Positions 12,357 through 23,536 of a DNA stretch of 64,000 bases are shown piece after piece. The stretch's first letter is position 1. Every line of letters begins with the position of its first letter. Made by a program: the position numbers and the translations under genes. The notes under the pieces were generated by a model. It searched no databases. It was not told the origin of the DNA and saw only the letters and a list, made by a program, of their open reading frames with translations. Source of the DNA: Apostichopus japonicus. Its lineage: Eukaryota; Echinodermata; Holothuroidea; Aspidochirotida; Stichopodidae. The stretch is taken from contig NC_092567.1 in the NCBI RefSeq assembly GCF_037975245.1, positions 2,083,714 through 2,147,713 on the forward strand, in the 5' to 3' direction.

Positions 12357-13060
12357 TGTAGAGATGGGATGGATAGCTACTGGCATGATTTTTAAAGCTT
12401 GATAACATACATAAATCACATTTTGAGTACACTTGCCCTTTAATGTGAATTTTTATGCTTAGTACTAAACCATTCCATTCTTTTTCATAGTGTCGTATCT
12501 ACATTAAACGATTATACACCTTAATTTTTGCTCATCAATGTTCTTTATTCTAGAGTACATCCATCCATTTATATTTTTGTGTTTTCCAGATTTACTGTAG
12601 CACTATTTTTTATTACCTATGTCATTATCTTGTCATAAAACATAGAAGATGTTTATTCTCACCTTGCCAGAAAAAGTAAAAGTTCCGCTTTCGGTCACGA
12701 TTTTAAATGAGTTCATGTTTTTATGATTCCATTTGATCTAGAGGATACATACTGTTGGCCCTGAGCAACATTAGCATTGCATTTGCAATGCAGAAGTATG
12801 TGCAATATATAGCATCTTGCCCTCATCGTTAACATTTGCAGGGTTTGCCTGGACATTCTATTCTTTCTCCAAATGCCAAAATGCTCCCTCCAATTAGGAT
12901 GCATATAGTTTCAGTTCTGAGAGTTTCATATTTTTTCTTTAAATTAAAATGTAATTATGGAGTTTATGAATTATTGTTTAGTTTTCATTGTTGTCTTCTT
13001 AATATATTTCAATGAATGTACACATGAATACATTTGTTTTTATTTGGATTTGTTTCTGAG

Positions 13061-13332
13061 GCAATTAATCTCTGCTGTACCACGACAGTACATGAACGGT
13101 TCAAGTGTTATTGATTCAACAACCTACTATAATATGTGGGACACAAGTGCAACCAAGCTATATCCAGCTCTTCTCTCGTCCTTTGGATGATAGGGGCGAC
13201 TACACTTTCACGCTGAGACAAACTTATGACTTTTACAAACACTTCCTGCATGCTCCCAGGGCTGTTATTTTACGTCCCCATCCCATGGTCGTGATTGAAA
13301 CTTGGCCTTCAGCCACTTTCCCCGAATGCTGA
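13061..13332 (+). pseudogene. Protein-like terminal exon with a 1-bp frame break
   Basis: Protein-like reading starts after an acceptor ending at 13060 (TGTTTCTGAG) or at 13088 (CTGTACCACGACAG). The first frame gives YYNMWDTSATKLYP; within 13160-13175 the sense continues in the +1 frame as LFSRPLDDRGDYTFTLR, TYDFYKHFL and RPHPMVVIETWPSATFPE, then a TGA at 13330. One surplus base explains it. I do not recognise the domain. It lies downstream of the SGNH-like exon on the same strand and may be its 3' end, but the phases do not join directly (the exon ending at 10660 leaves one base), so at least one exon would be missing. Broken gene versus sequencing error cannot be decided here. Confidence 0.4.
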
Positions 13333-13384
13333 GAGGTGGTAAACCTGTAGATAACTGAACTATTTTAAGGGACACAGTGAAACA

Positions 13385-13805
13385 GCTGGGCTTAAAATTT
13401 GGACCACACAGTTGGCCCAGTTGGGCCCAGTGTGGGTTTCACTTGGGTCAAGCCCAATCAACTGGGCCCGAAATGGGTCCCATTTGGGCCCCATGCAGTT
13501 AGCCTGATTGGGCACAGTATAGGTTCTGTGTGGGCCAAAACGATTGGGGCCCAGAATGGGTCCCAGGTGGGCCCCATACAGCTGGCCCGGTTGGTCCCCG
13601 TATGGGATTGGTTTGGGCCCCAATCAGTCTCGCCCAACTGGGACCAGTTTGGGCCACTCGTGGGCCCCAATCTGTTTGGCCCAATTGGGTCCTGTGTGGA
13701 ACGGAATGACAAATCTGAATGGGCCCCTATTGGGAAGCCCAATTGGGGCCCACTTGGCAGCCCGAGTGAAACCCAATTGGGCCCCAACTGGGCATGCTGG
13801 CTGGG
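13385..13805. repeat. TGGGCCCA-rich palindromic repeat element
   Basis: About 420 bp densely packed with GGGCCCA, TTGGGCCCC and CCCAATTGGG, which pair with one another. Long Gly-Pro-rich frames appear on both strands only because the word is self-complementary. Its right end (GGGCATGCTGGCTGGG) is the reverse complement of the block at 8404. No target duplication was identified. Confidence 0.65.
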
Positions 13806-14380
13806 TCTGAGGCGTAGTTAGACTATAATTTTGTCTAAACTTAAGGTTGTGCTAAAGAATACTAGTGTGAAGTTTGAAAACTGAAACTGACTGACTATTC
13901 AAAAAGAGAAGGCGAAATTCGCCGGTGTCCTTCCACGCACAAAAAAAAAAAAGTTGGAACCTCAATAATTTCCGACTAAGGATTTTCTTAGTCTGCTGAA
14001 GCACCTTCGGGTGGAAGCATAATACGAGGCATATCATATCATATCACAATCAGAGTACTCTTTCCATTTAAAACAAGTCTTTGAGGACAAAAGAGATCAA
14101 AAGTCCAATCTTGACTACCAATTAAGTCAAAAGAAGAGAGTCAGGAATCATACCAGCTAGGGTAATTGAAATTCAACAAAGCTTTCTCATGTGTGAAACC
14201 TCCATGGATTTGATGAATTAAAAACTGTTGCATGCTACAACTGTGGACTTACATGTCAGCTTACAACCATTACAATAAGGGTAAAGGCATATAGCCAAAT
14301 TATGATACAGTACACTGATGGGTGTTTACCGGGGTAAAAGTGTGGTATGTTACCGCAGTAAATTTGAGGTTAATTTTTTC
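13806..14380. other. Non-coding, nothing recognised
   Basis: No protein-like frame. A short CATATCATATCATATCA microsatellite sits near 14030. Confidence 0.4.
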
Positions 14381-14384
14381 CTGG

Positions 14385-14556
14385 GGGCGGGGAGGGGTGT
14401 ACACTCGTAGCAGTGGCCTTCTCAGCTGAATGTAACATTGCCCCCTCCCACCCCTCCCCTCGACTTCTATCCAAGTGTATAATTTATAAATTTTCTGATT
14501 AATGTTGAAATACCAAATTACTTTCATCTCGTCATTTCAAACGTCTTTAGAAATCA
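14385..14556. repeat. Interspersed repeat shared with 30825-30992
   Basis: The two share GGGGTGTACACTCGTAGCAG, TGGCCTTCT, ACATTGCCCCCTCCCACCCC, ATCCAAGTGTATAATTTA and TTCATCTCGTCATTTCAAA in the same order and orientation, at high identity by eye. Confidence 0.7.
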
Positions 14557-14987
14557 TTGATAAAATATTGACTTCTTTCTGAGCTTGTAGTAAACAATAT
14601 CCTGAAAATGCCTAACATTTCTAATTATCATGCTGTCTTGATGACACTTGTAGTGACGAAATACTATCACGATAGATTTCGCTAGGCGATAGTACGCGTT
14701 TTTCCTTGGAACTTACACTAGCCCCTTATCTTTGCTTTACTGGAATGGTCAAGACCATCAAAATATTTTCATTATTTGCATATTGCGTTTTCGTTATATA
14801 TTAAGTGCCGGACCCCTTTTTTATATTTGGACTTCGGAAGATCTGTTGTGAATAGTCAAGAGGCCGTCCAAACGGTAATTTGGTGAGTTGCAGTGTAATA
14901 ACTAAGTAAGTATTGTTTTATCTTTTCCATAAGAACTATACGCTACCACCCATAACACGTATACACTTCAAGCGGCTGTACAGGATT
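14557..14987. other. Non-coding, nothing recognised
   Basis: No protein-like frame and no repeat copy noticed. Confidence 0.35.
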
Positions 14988-15250
14988 CTACACTGTAAAA
15001 AAAAATCGTTAACGTTTGTCTTGATTTGGATTATTGTTTACAGAGGGAGAGGATTTTTCTTAGTTTAGATCACAATTCGATTATTCTAAAACCAACATCG
15101 AGTGCAAGGTTTGCCCTTATTTACGGGTAAGAAAGGAAAACTTTAGCTGGTTGAACGAAAATCTATCAGAACGCTTTTCTATTACTGAATATACGGATAA
15201 ACGTTTTACCATATTATCCGGAAAGTTACTGTTACTCTGTCCAACAGGTA
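14988..15250. repeat. MITE-like terminus CACTGTAAAAAAAAATCG
   Basis: The start TACACTGTAAAAAAAAATCG, followed by TTAACG, is the inverted match of the right edge of the element ending near 21390 (ATTTTTTTTTACAGTGTA). The other end is uncertain. Confidence 0.45.
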
Positions 15251-16490
15251 ATGTTTATCTCTGCAAGCTTTTTTGGTGTTGACAAAAGCGCACATACGAT
15301 TAATGTTAACACACGTTAGAATACGTAAACCCGGTTTTCGTTAACCCATCGATCGCGACATACACGCCAACGGCCACATTCGAACCAAACTTGGTTACCA
15401 ACGAGGTAAATTTCTTGAATTTTAAACAGTTTGCACCCATCAAATCAAGTATCTTAGCTCTTTCATGATACAGTAGGATATACTCAACAAAAGGGAATCG
15501 CATTTCTTTCAAAGTTTTTGATAAATTCTGTATTTTCGTGGTAGACTTCGTCACGTCGGGTTCGCTGATGCGGTGGAGATGGTTAGGCTTGCAGGAGCGT
15601 ACAGCATCTGTAGTATCTTAGCCCGTATACTAACCCCTATGTTATTTGTTAGGATATATGCTACACAATGAAACGCGTATACTGTAGCTAGCTTACTACG
15701 ATGAGAGTATTGTAATACAATTACAAACGTTAGGCTTATCTATTCCTAAAATAAAGCAGGCCTAAGTGTAGCCTTTATAGTTTAATATCACCTTAGAGTA
15801 AACACATACTCCCTCTTAGTTTTGGTGTTATATGGTTAGACTTTTGTAAACAAAAGGTAATTGTGCATATATAACTAGGTCAAAAAATGTACAAAGAAAG
15901 CAGGTCCTCCTGTTTTAAAAATTTAGAAAATGTGGATGGAGGCTTAAAAGTAAATAACGCTTAGGCTTACAACTTTGGGGTTCCTTGCTGCTGAAAGCAA
16001 AAGTTAACGATGCATTCAGATTTATGTGTGTTTGGATGCATGTATATGTACCCTTGTAGCTAAGGGTCAGGATTACTCAACTAGGGAATGCGCGATGTTC
16101 ATCACATTCACTATGTAGATGCATTATGTTTAGTGAGTGCAAGAACATTATTGTTTTGGTAGTTATATCATGAATATTAATGAGGTCACTGGGTCAAACC
16201 TGAAAACTATACATTTTGTTAGCCTACTCGAAAACCACAGTTCCCATTCTAGTGAAAGTTGGTATCGTGTAGTTAAGTAACAACGTTAATGTGTTGATGT
16301 CTGTTAAATTTGATATATTAGCATATTAATGAGGGGGTGTGGCTTCATATAATTTTGTAACAATAAGCAATAACTTGATAGGGGAATGCTGATGTTTATC
16401 ATAGAATTGACTTTCTGCTGGTATTTCATGAGGTGTCAGTTTGCCAAGGTATATTTCAAAATTTGGTGTTTTATTTTGTTTCCCAAAACA
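15251..16490. other. Non-coding, likely promoter or 5' intron of the SAMD3-like gene
   Basis: No protein-like frame. The acceptor TTTTGTTTCCCAAAACAG ending at 16491 suggests that an untranslated exon lies somewhere upstream. Confidence 0.35.
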
Positions 16491-16543
16491 GGTGTTGGAG
16501 CTAAAACTATCACCACTTTGTGTTATCAACATTACCCACCACC

Positions 16544-17793
16544 ATGAAAATTCTTGTTGAGTATGGTCATTCTAGGAAAGTAATTGAACTAGAAAATGAA
16601 GATACACTGTTCACTGAGTCATTATGCAATGCTCTCTGCATAATGATGAGTGTTCCATTTTCATCAGAAGAAACATTTTTCCAGTACTTTGATGAGGATT
16701 TTAAGTCATGGGTTGACCTTGAGCTTGGAACCAAAATTTTAGACAAGAGCAAGATTAAACTTAGCACTCTTCAACCTTTAGAGCCCTTGATAGGAACTGA
16801 CAAACTCAATTTTAATTGTTCTGCAACTAGTGCATCTAGTTCTTGTGTGTCTGATGATGAGAGTGATAGAGCTTCCATTGAGCTTACAGTTGGATCACTT
16901 GATTTGGAATAGATATGACTCCACCAGAACTTTGTGCAGGTGTGATTGAAGATGTTCCAAATACCAAACAAGAGACCACTGAAGAATCAAACAAAATGAT
17001 TAGTGTAACTGAAAAAGCTGGCAGTTCTGATGATAATAGTTGGGATATTCAGTTACTTTGTATCAAGTTTAGCATGACTTTGCAGAACAAGCTTGAAAAT
17101 GAAGAACAACTACAGTGGGCCCAAAAACATGAACTACTCAATCATCTTGGAGACTTTCTGTACAAAAAAAAACAAGTACCCAGATATGCACATGAAAAGG
17201 AGAATAGCTAAACAGCTAATAACAAAATATCCTTACTTAAGGGAGCGCATTGGCTCAGGTTATGATACTTGGACTGCGGCCCTTAACAATAAATTGAAAT
17301 CACTGAGGATGAAAGATTCAAGTCTCTCATTAAAAAATGCGCCTCTTAAAAGAAAAGAGAGCATTCTACAAAAGGATGTTTTCAAGAGGCCCTGCAAAGG
17401 GGAATTAAATTTCCTGCCAGTGATACCATCCACTGAAGATGATACCTCTCTGAAAAGACATAAAGAAACCATGAAAAAGGAGATGTCTAAGAAACGGGCC
17501 AAAAACTTGATTTTGATCGAGAAACTTATGGATAAAACATATCCACAACGAAGGGCATATTTAACCAATAAACCACTTGTTAAAGACTTACTTCAAGAGT
17601 ATCCTGCTCTTCTGCTAACAGAAGAAATTAGCAATGAGATGACTCGTTTGGTGAACATTGATTGTACCAAGAAAGTATCAAAGTTTCCTAGATTGGCCAA
17701 AAGTATCACCTTACTGGGAAGATGCTACCTGAAGAGTGTCAAGAGTGGTCCTAAACATGACAAGATCAAAGAAATTCTACACAGGTGTGACAG
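16544..17793 (+). pseudogene. SAMD3-like protein, exon 1, with two frame breaks
   Basis: The ATG at 16544 has a good context (CACCATGA) and lies 53 bp after an acceptor at 16491. Residues 1-80 resemble the PB1/ubiquitin-like N-terminus of SAMD3-like proteins (MKILVEYGHSRKVIELEN, then FDEDFKSWVDLE). A Ser/Asp-rich linker (SCVSDDESDRAS) follows. The frame then meets a TAG at 16910, but protein sense resumes one frame over from 16903 (DIQLLCIKFSMTLQ, LLNHLGDFLYKK). At the A9 run 17164-17172 it returns to the first frame: KRRIAKQLITKYPYL, GSGYDTWTAALNNKLKSLR, then YPQRRAYLTNKPLVKDLL. One missing base at about 16903-16912 and one extra A in the run cancel. The exon ends at a consensus donor, CAG|GTAAGT. 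Family members are uncharacterised; I infer no function. It may be a decayed copy, or intact with assembly errors. Confidence 0.6.
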
Positions 17794-18315
17794 GTAAGTC
17801 TTCAACTTGAATTTCAGTCAGTTTAATCTCTACCAGTGTTGTAGACCTAACAGGAGGCTTGGGTGTTTAGCCTTATGCCCCCTTCAAAAGCTTTACGCTC
17901 CCAACGATCCCCACTCCAGTGTGGACAGACTATACCTGCCACAGACCCCAAGAAATCGTTCAAAGGTAAATAAATAGGAATGCGTAATAGAGTGTTCTTT
18001 TGCGTTCATTTTTATCTTCTAAATCACAAACAGATCTTAGACTAGTACCTTTCAAAAAACCTATCATCTCTTACATGAAATATTAGTCCCCTAAGGGTGC
18101 AAAAATGTCCTTTTTTGTTGCGATTGAGGAAATCCAAAACGTTACAAAGGCAAAGACCACATTTCTTTATTTCATGTGCCAACCTGCTGCTATGTTCATT
18201 GCATGTACTTATGTTATTTTTTACCCTTCTTAAAATCATGAATCGTGTATCAAACGTAAAACTATGCATGATGCAAACTATCATATTGTGTTCTTCACCA
18301 TTGTTAGTATTCCAG

Positions 18316-18427
18316 GAATATTAGAAGCTCTGAGGTAGACAGAAGAGAGGAACAGAATAAAGCAGGATTACAGTTGCTACCATTGCTGCTACGGGAAAAT
18401 GAAGAAGACTTCCTTTCCTACACAAAT
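18316..18427 (+). CDS. SAMD3-like protein, exon 2
   Basis: Bounded by an acceptor (TATTCCAG) and a donor (GTAAGA). The exon has 112 bases: the first completes the Arg codon left open by exon 1 and the other 111 give 37 open codons. This exact phase match supports the model. The sequence includes EEQNKAGLQLLPLLLRENEE, which matches the family's conserved LQLLPLLF-type block. The exon itself is unbroken. No annotated function is known to me for this block. Confidence 0.65.
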
Positions 18428-18920
18428 GTAAGATCAAAGTTGGAAAAGAATATTTGTGATCATGGCATGTTTGGTATCACCTGTTTCATGTTCTGAGTAA
18501 AATAGCATATCTTATGCAGGTGTAGATTCAGGGTGGGATTAACCATCCGAAGCCCCTTCCACCTTCACAATATACTTATTGCATCCATTGTAGTCAACTC
18601 CTCAATGACTTAAAGCGTTTGTGTGTAAATCATAACCTTTCTTGCATATTTCTTTATTTATAGTCTTCCAGCATGACAACAAGAACTACATCCCATTTTA
18701 TGATTAAAGTTTAGTTGCTTGTATATCCTCTTACTATGGGTAAAACGTACCATAGAAGCACCAAGTCATATAGGGATGCGCACATATGGGGTATGGGAAG
18801 GATAATTGTCCAAGCATGGACCAAGTGTAATGCACTGCAAAGAGAAAGATATGTCTTATCCTGTCATTATAAACCTGTTGCATTATGACATTTTGTATGT
18901 ATTGTTTTTATTCATTTCAG

Positions 18921-19205
18921 ACTTCAAACGAATTTCAAAAGATTGCAGAGTCAGTGTCAACCCCAACAGTTATAATCAGTGAAAGTACATGTGCCATTGC
19001 TGCTGAGTCCCAAGTGCTCAAGGAAGGTGATTCTGTGGACAGTCTCATTCATCTCATCAGTATGTTTTATTGTGTCAATATTGAATACCCGAGATCATGT
19101 AACTGTACATTGACATATGTACAAAAGGAGATTTTTGAAATCACTGACAATAAAAAGGTACCAGCTAAGTTGATAACCTTTGTAACAAAAGTCGCTAGCC
19201 AATAG
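18921..19205 (+). CDS. SAMD3-like protein, terminal exon
   Basis: The exon follows a good acceptor (TTCATTTCAG), starts in phase 0 as exon 2 leaves it, and runs 94 codons to a TAG at 19203. It contains DSLIHLISMFYCVNIEYPRS and TLTYVQKEIFEI, ending KVPAKLITFVTKV; this matches the C-terminal pattern of the family (an aliphatic segment, YPxSC, then a K-rich tail). Intact. No close AATAAA follows; the first I see is at 20616, so the 3' UTR would be long or use another signal. Confidence 0.65.
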   Translation, partial: TSNEFQKIAESVSTPTVIISESTCAIAAESQVLKEGDSVDSLIHLISMFYCVNIEYPRSCNCTLTYVQKEIFEITDNKKVPAKLITFVTKVASQ

Positions 19206-20370
19206 ATGATTAACCCCAAGCGGTCTCACATGGACATGCAACATTAAGCGAATCCAGCACAGCTACTATACGATAGCAGGAAAGAAAATTAGCATGTAAA
19301 AGCGACTATACGAAAGCTTGGAAGCACAATCTAACTGCATGTTTGTTTTTAAGATTTGGAATTCTTTGCTAGGCCTGGTGTAGATTCAGCATCGTTCATT
19401 AGGTTGGGAGTTACTGATAAAAAAGTAATGCATTGAAAAATGTAACTTTAAAACATTTTTTGAGGGGGTGAGAGGGTAGCAAATTTGTATTTTGTTGAAA
19501 ATATATTCCTCCATGGGAAAAGCCCAATATTCTTTTAAATCTGGGGCAGGGGTTACACTCTTGGATCACTAGGTAAATCGTTGCTAGTAGACTGACAGTA
19601 CACATGGGATGCTATGTGGTGTTGAGATTAATTATTTCAAATTATGGTAACACATAACATTTGTATATATTTAAAGTGTAATTGATTGTTTGTACTTGCT
19701 TCATATGATACTTTGTTGTATACACCTATTTTGTCTATGGGGAGAAGGTATACTCTTGGTTAAACTAGGAAAATTGTTGTGAGTAGACAGGTGGTATTTA
19801 TAAGGTGTTCGGTGGTATTGTCATTCCCACCCTCCACCCTATATGGAGCTTTTTCATTTTGTGTATTAATTTAAATAATGCTTAACACATAATCTTTGTG
19901 AATGTTTTAATTGTAATTGATTGTTTGTTCTTGCTTCAAATGATAGTGTTTGTATACATGTAGCCTTGGGTAAATAAGAAAACAATTGTTGGTTAGGCAT
20001 GACGTGCTATAGTAGGTGTTTAGATGTGAGATTTGGGTGTGATAAGGTGACCTGAGATGAATCAATGTTATTATAATCAAGAAGCTCTTTTAAAATTCTT
20101 GATTGTATGGTCACCGCATCCTACACCTCATTTTAAGGGATGTTTCATGTTGTATTTTTATTTTAAATAATACTAGACATGAATGTTTGCATATTATTAA
20201 ATTGAAATTGATTTATCTCTTCTTATCTTTATAATTTTTAGTTGATTATTTTTAACTTGTTTGAATTCGTTTTTTGTTCTTTATGGGTGAGGGGTGTAAT
20301 GCTATCAGTCCCTTTATTCTGTCACTGCCAAGGCATGAAAGTATGTCAGTGGAACGATTTTACTCAGCCA
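19206..20370. other. Probable 3' UTR or intergenic, with loosely repeated blocks
   Basis: Two blocks (about 19625-19800 and 19870-20030) share TAATTGATTGTTTGT.CTTGCTTCA.ATGATA and nearby AACACATAA. They look like an old tandem duplication of roughly 250 bp. No protein-like frame. Confidence 0.4.
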
Positions 20371-21018
20371 TGTATATAAGATGGGTGTTAGAGCTAAAGG
20401 TGGTCCGAGTTAAAATAAGGAGAAAAGTACTGGAGACCAATTTTGTCAGTTTCAAACTCACTCTCTAAGTTTCACTTGTAAAAGCAGCCCACCCTTCACC
20501 ACATACAGGTGCTTGTTCCATGTGTTGTTATCTTTAGTGATACATATACAATCCTAAACTCTACATTTTTAAATTTTCATTGATAGTCTTTGCATGGTAT
20601 TATTTGTTGGGTTTTAATAAATATTTCTTACTTTAAAATCAAGTTTGTATCATTTTCAGTCTTACAGCTCTTACTATTCATTGTTATTATTCTATGTATA
20701 TAAGATGGGTGTTAGAGCTAAAGGTGGTCCGAGTTAAAATAAGGAGAAAAGTACTGGAGACCAATTTTGTCAGTTTCAAACTCACTCTCTAAGTTTCACT
20801 TGTAAAAGCAGCCCACCCTTCACCACATACAGGTGCTTGTTCCATGTGTTGTTATCTTTAGTGATACATATACAATCCTAAACTCTACATTTTTAAATTT
20901 TCATTGATAGTCTTTGCATGGTATTATTTGTTGGGTTTTAATAAATATTTCTTACTTTAAAATCAAGTTTGTATCATTTTCAGTCTCACAGCTCTTACTA
21001 TTCATTGTTATTATTCTG
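20371..21018 (+). repeat. 324-bp perfect-looking tandem duplication
   Basis: 20371-20694 is repeated at 20695-21018, starting TGTATATAAGATGGG and ending TTGTTATTATTCT. I see one mismatch (CTTACAGC against CTCACAGC). Each unit carries an AATAAA (20616 and 20940). The near-identity indicates a very recent event or an assembly duplication. Confidence 0.85.
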
Positions 21019-21159
21019 TACATCAGTCTTAAAAGGCAGAGAATTCCATAATATACATAATTTTCATGCAAATATATGTACTGTGTCAATAGTATTCTGA
21101 ACAGATAATTGAAAGATAATCTCTAAATTCTAAAATTAGGAAGACTAAAACTGAATCCG

Positions 21160-21390
21160 TTGAAGGTAACTCTAAAAGTGGTAATATTTCAGGAAACACT
21201 TGCATTTTTAAGGAGAAAACACCGTTTTCGGTTGCAGCAACTCAATATTGATGAAACACGCAAAACAGGATTAACGTTTAACCAAGATACGGTTAACATC
21301 TTATGGATTAATCTGAGGAAACCTGACTTTTGGTTGCAGCAACTTTAAACCATTTTCAAGGAAACGTTTACGATTTTTTTTTACAGTGTA
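21160..21390. repeat. MITE-like element ending TTTTTTTTTACAGTGTA
   Basis: The right edge is the inverse of the left edge at 14988. Internally GGTTGCAGCAACT occurs twice (about 21230 and 21333) and AACGTTTA/GGTTAAC words pair. No transposase. Confidence 0.4.
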
Positions 21391-22868
21391 TGAACGCAAA
21401 ATTATCAGAAAATTATCGAGGTGCAAATGATGAATTGACATTTCGCAGTATAATGTTGAAGTCCTCACTCCTAGATCTAAAGAATTTGCCATTTTGTTTT
21501 TAAATTGCTATTATTTGAATTGGAAGATTGATCATTTATCTGAAAAAGAGGGGTATTTCCCTCGTGGCCAATGAAACGACTTGAACAAGTCTCATCTTCA
21601 AAATCTAAACAAACCAACGACACAGTGTAAAGCAGCGTTTGAAGAACGGTTGTATGGTTATACTTCACTGTTTGTTTGACGTGATTCCCTGAAGCTACAG
21701 TACTGGCTTACTAATATGAAGATATTGCAATATATTCCAGATGGTGAACATGATACTGAAAGAAGCAGACAGAGTATATTGCAATTGTCTGTCAAAGAAG
21801 AAATCCCATGTACAGGTATATCAGTTGAGTTCCTTTCATAGCGTTAGGCTGTGCACGTACAAGGACAGGCTCACACTCCATCATAACGTTTAACTGTATG
21901 GCTTAGGTCTTTTGGTCTCACTAGTCATATAACCTAAGTGCAGCCTAATTTAGGCCTAGTCAAATGATTTTAGTTACAATATTCAATAGTCCGCAATGCC
22001 AGCATAAAGCGTGACCTATGCTTAGCACAATGTAGGACTAGCTGAAGTATGGTGATGCTTGCCTGTTATAGTTGGTTACAAGTTGAAGGGGAGGTTTTCC
22101 TTCTTCAAATAATTTGATCATATTATTAATTTAAGAAGTGTTCTACATTTGCGAGATCATCCAACTGTCTGAAGGTTTTAGCCAAATCAAGTCATAAAAA
22201 CATGTTCTCCTGGGATATTGTGGATTTAAGTGCTAACCTGCCAGTGAGTAAAGGTCAAATGAAGCGCAAGGTTTTCCAGAGATTGAGATTCAATATCATA
22301 TGCAAGCATTAGTGTAGTTTGTGTCACCCAAAATACTGCAGTGCTTTACACCACCCTTACTGGTCCAAGAAAACCAATTATTGGAACATATCCAGAATTT
22401 CCAGGGTTTTTACTGGTAATGCTCATTTTCTATTGACGTATCTTCAGCTTCAATATCAAATATGCTTTTACATAATTTACTTAAAAGTGTAGGTGTCTTT
22501 TACAGCTAACATGTGAAGTTGATTGCCACAAAGACTGCTGGGGTGTCACGTTGCTATCTGAATGCAAAAGTTCCTAAGAACTTTCAAAAAGCTTCATAAA
22601 CCAAACACTGTAATACTGTATAATCACTTAATTAAAAAGATCAAAGTGGAACTGCTACCAGGGGTTTTACTTTGTTGTGAGTATCCTTTTGTTTCTGATG
22701 TCATCTGAAATATCTGAATAACTAATTTGATTTCATGTTAGTGTTTTGATTTAGAAGTCACTGAGACTCGAACGGCTCCATGATGTAATAATCCAACCGT
22801 AGGAAGAAACCCTCTAGTGAATATGAAGACAGAGACTGTACCGGATAGAGGAGATCAGGACCTATGAA
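21391..22868. other. Unassigned stretch with faint exon-like pieces
   Basis: Three pieces look exon-like: after the acceptor at 21740 (to GTATAT near 21814), after TACTGCAG near 22340 (TPPLLVQENQLLEHIQNFQ) and 22506-22577 after TTTTACAG (LTCEVDCHKDCWGV, then TAA). None belongs to a family I recognise. They lie directly upstream of duplication copy A and may be 5' exons of the same gene. Confidence 0.25.
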
Positions 22869-23482
22869 CCTATCAAGCTTCTTCCTACACTTCTTGATGC
22901 ACAGAGTTACATAGGAATGGTAAGAATGAAGTAAATCTGGTTGTTGTGACTTGATTCACCAAACTGATGGCTACCGCTAGCAAGCATGGTTAAGGAAGTT
23001 AATTTCCCGTGCCACTATTTATCAATATCATGTCATGATAACATTTCTTCCTTGCATATTTGAGAGCTACCTGTAAATACTGTTTAAAATAAACACATTT
23101 AGAGGGCATTCAATCATATACAAGCATCCATTAGGGTGGTGAGCACTTGCCCCCCCCCCCCCCATGGGCCCCACTAGGGCTGCAAAATCACTATCAGAGA
23201 ACATTAAATATCTGAAAAGTGAAAATGCCTCAGCTAAAGTCCCCAGGGACTCCCACCAGGGCTTAGATTTATACTTCATAGAAATTACATTTTCTCTCTA
23301 ACATGTATTTACATGCTTTATACTTACAGTAGTACAAGAAGACATGAAGTAGAAGAGATGTTACAGAGCTCTTCTGAAGCCCTCAGCACCGGCTAGGGCT
23401 CAGCATATATATTCCACAGAGTAAAATCAGATTAAGTATTTCTATTACTGACATGTCCTCATGTGCTCAAAATTGCTAGCAG

Positions 23483-23536
23483 ATTCCAGAAACTATGTGA
23501 AAATACTGAAGATTTGGAGAGCTTTGCAGTACCCTT
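23483..23536 (+). CDS. Candidate short exon, copy A (FQKLCENTEDLESFAVP)
   Basis: A 54-bp block between GCTAGCAG and GTAAGT. The only open reading gives FQKLCENTEDLESFAVP. The counterpart in copy B (32979-33032) has the same length and splice sites with one amino-acid change (N to S). I do not recognise the protein. Confidence 0.3.

Larger units (their letters stand above)
10661..13060. other. Probable intron, largely a repeat element
   Basis: No protein-like frame is seen. Most of 11150-12356 is the inverted repeat family described separately. 12360-13060 is AT-rich with no feature I can support. Confidence 0.4.

Noticed and set aside
13360-13821. Long overlapping Gly-Pro-rich frames on both strands (collagen-like)
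   Set aside because: They arise from the self-complementary word TGGGCCCA in a repeat; the same peptide style appears in several frames and on both strands.
20274-20468. 64-codon plus-strand frame after the SAMD3-like gene
   Set aside because: Its second half is part of the 324-bp duplicated unit and its start is not in a good context; the SAMD3-like protein already ends at 19205.
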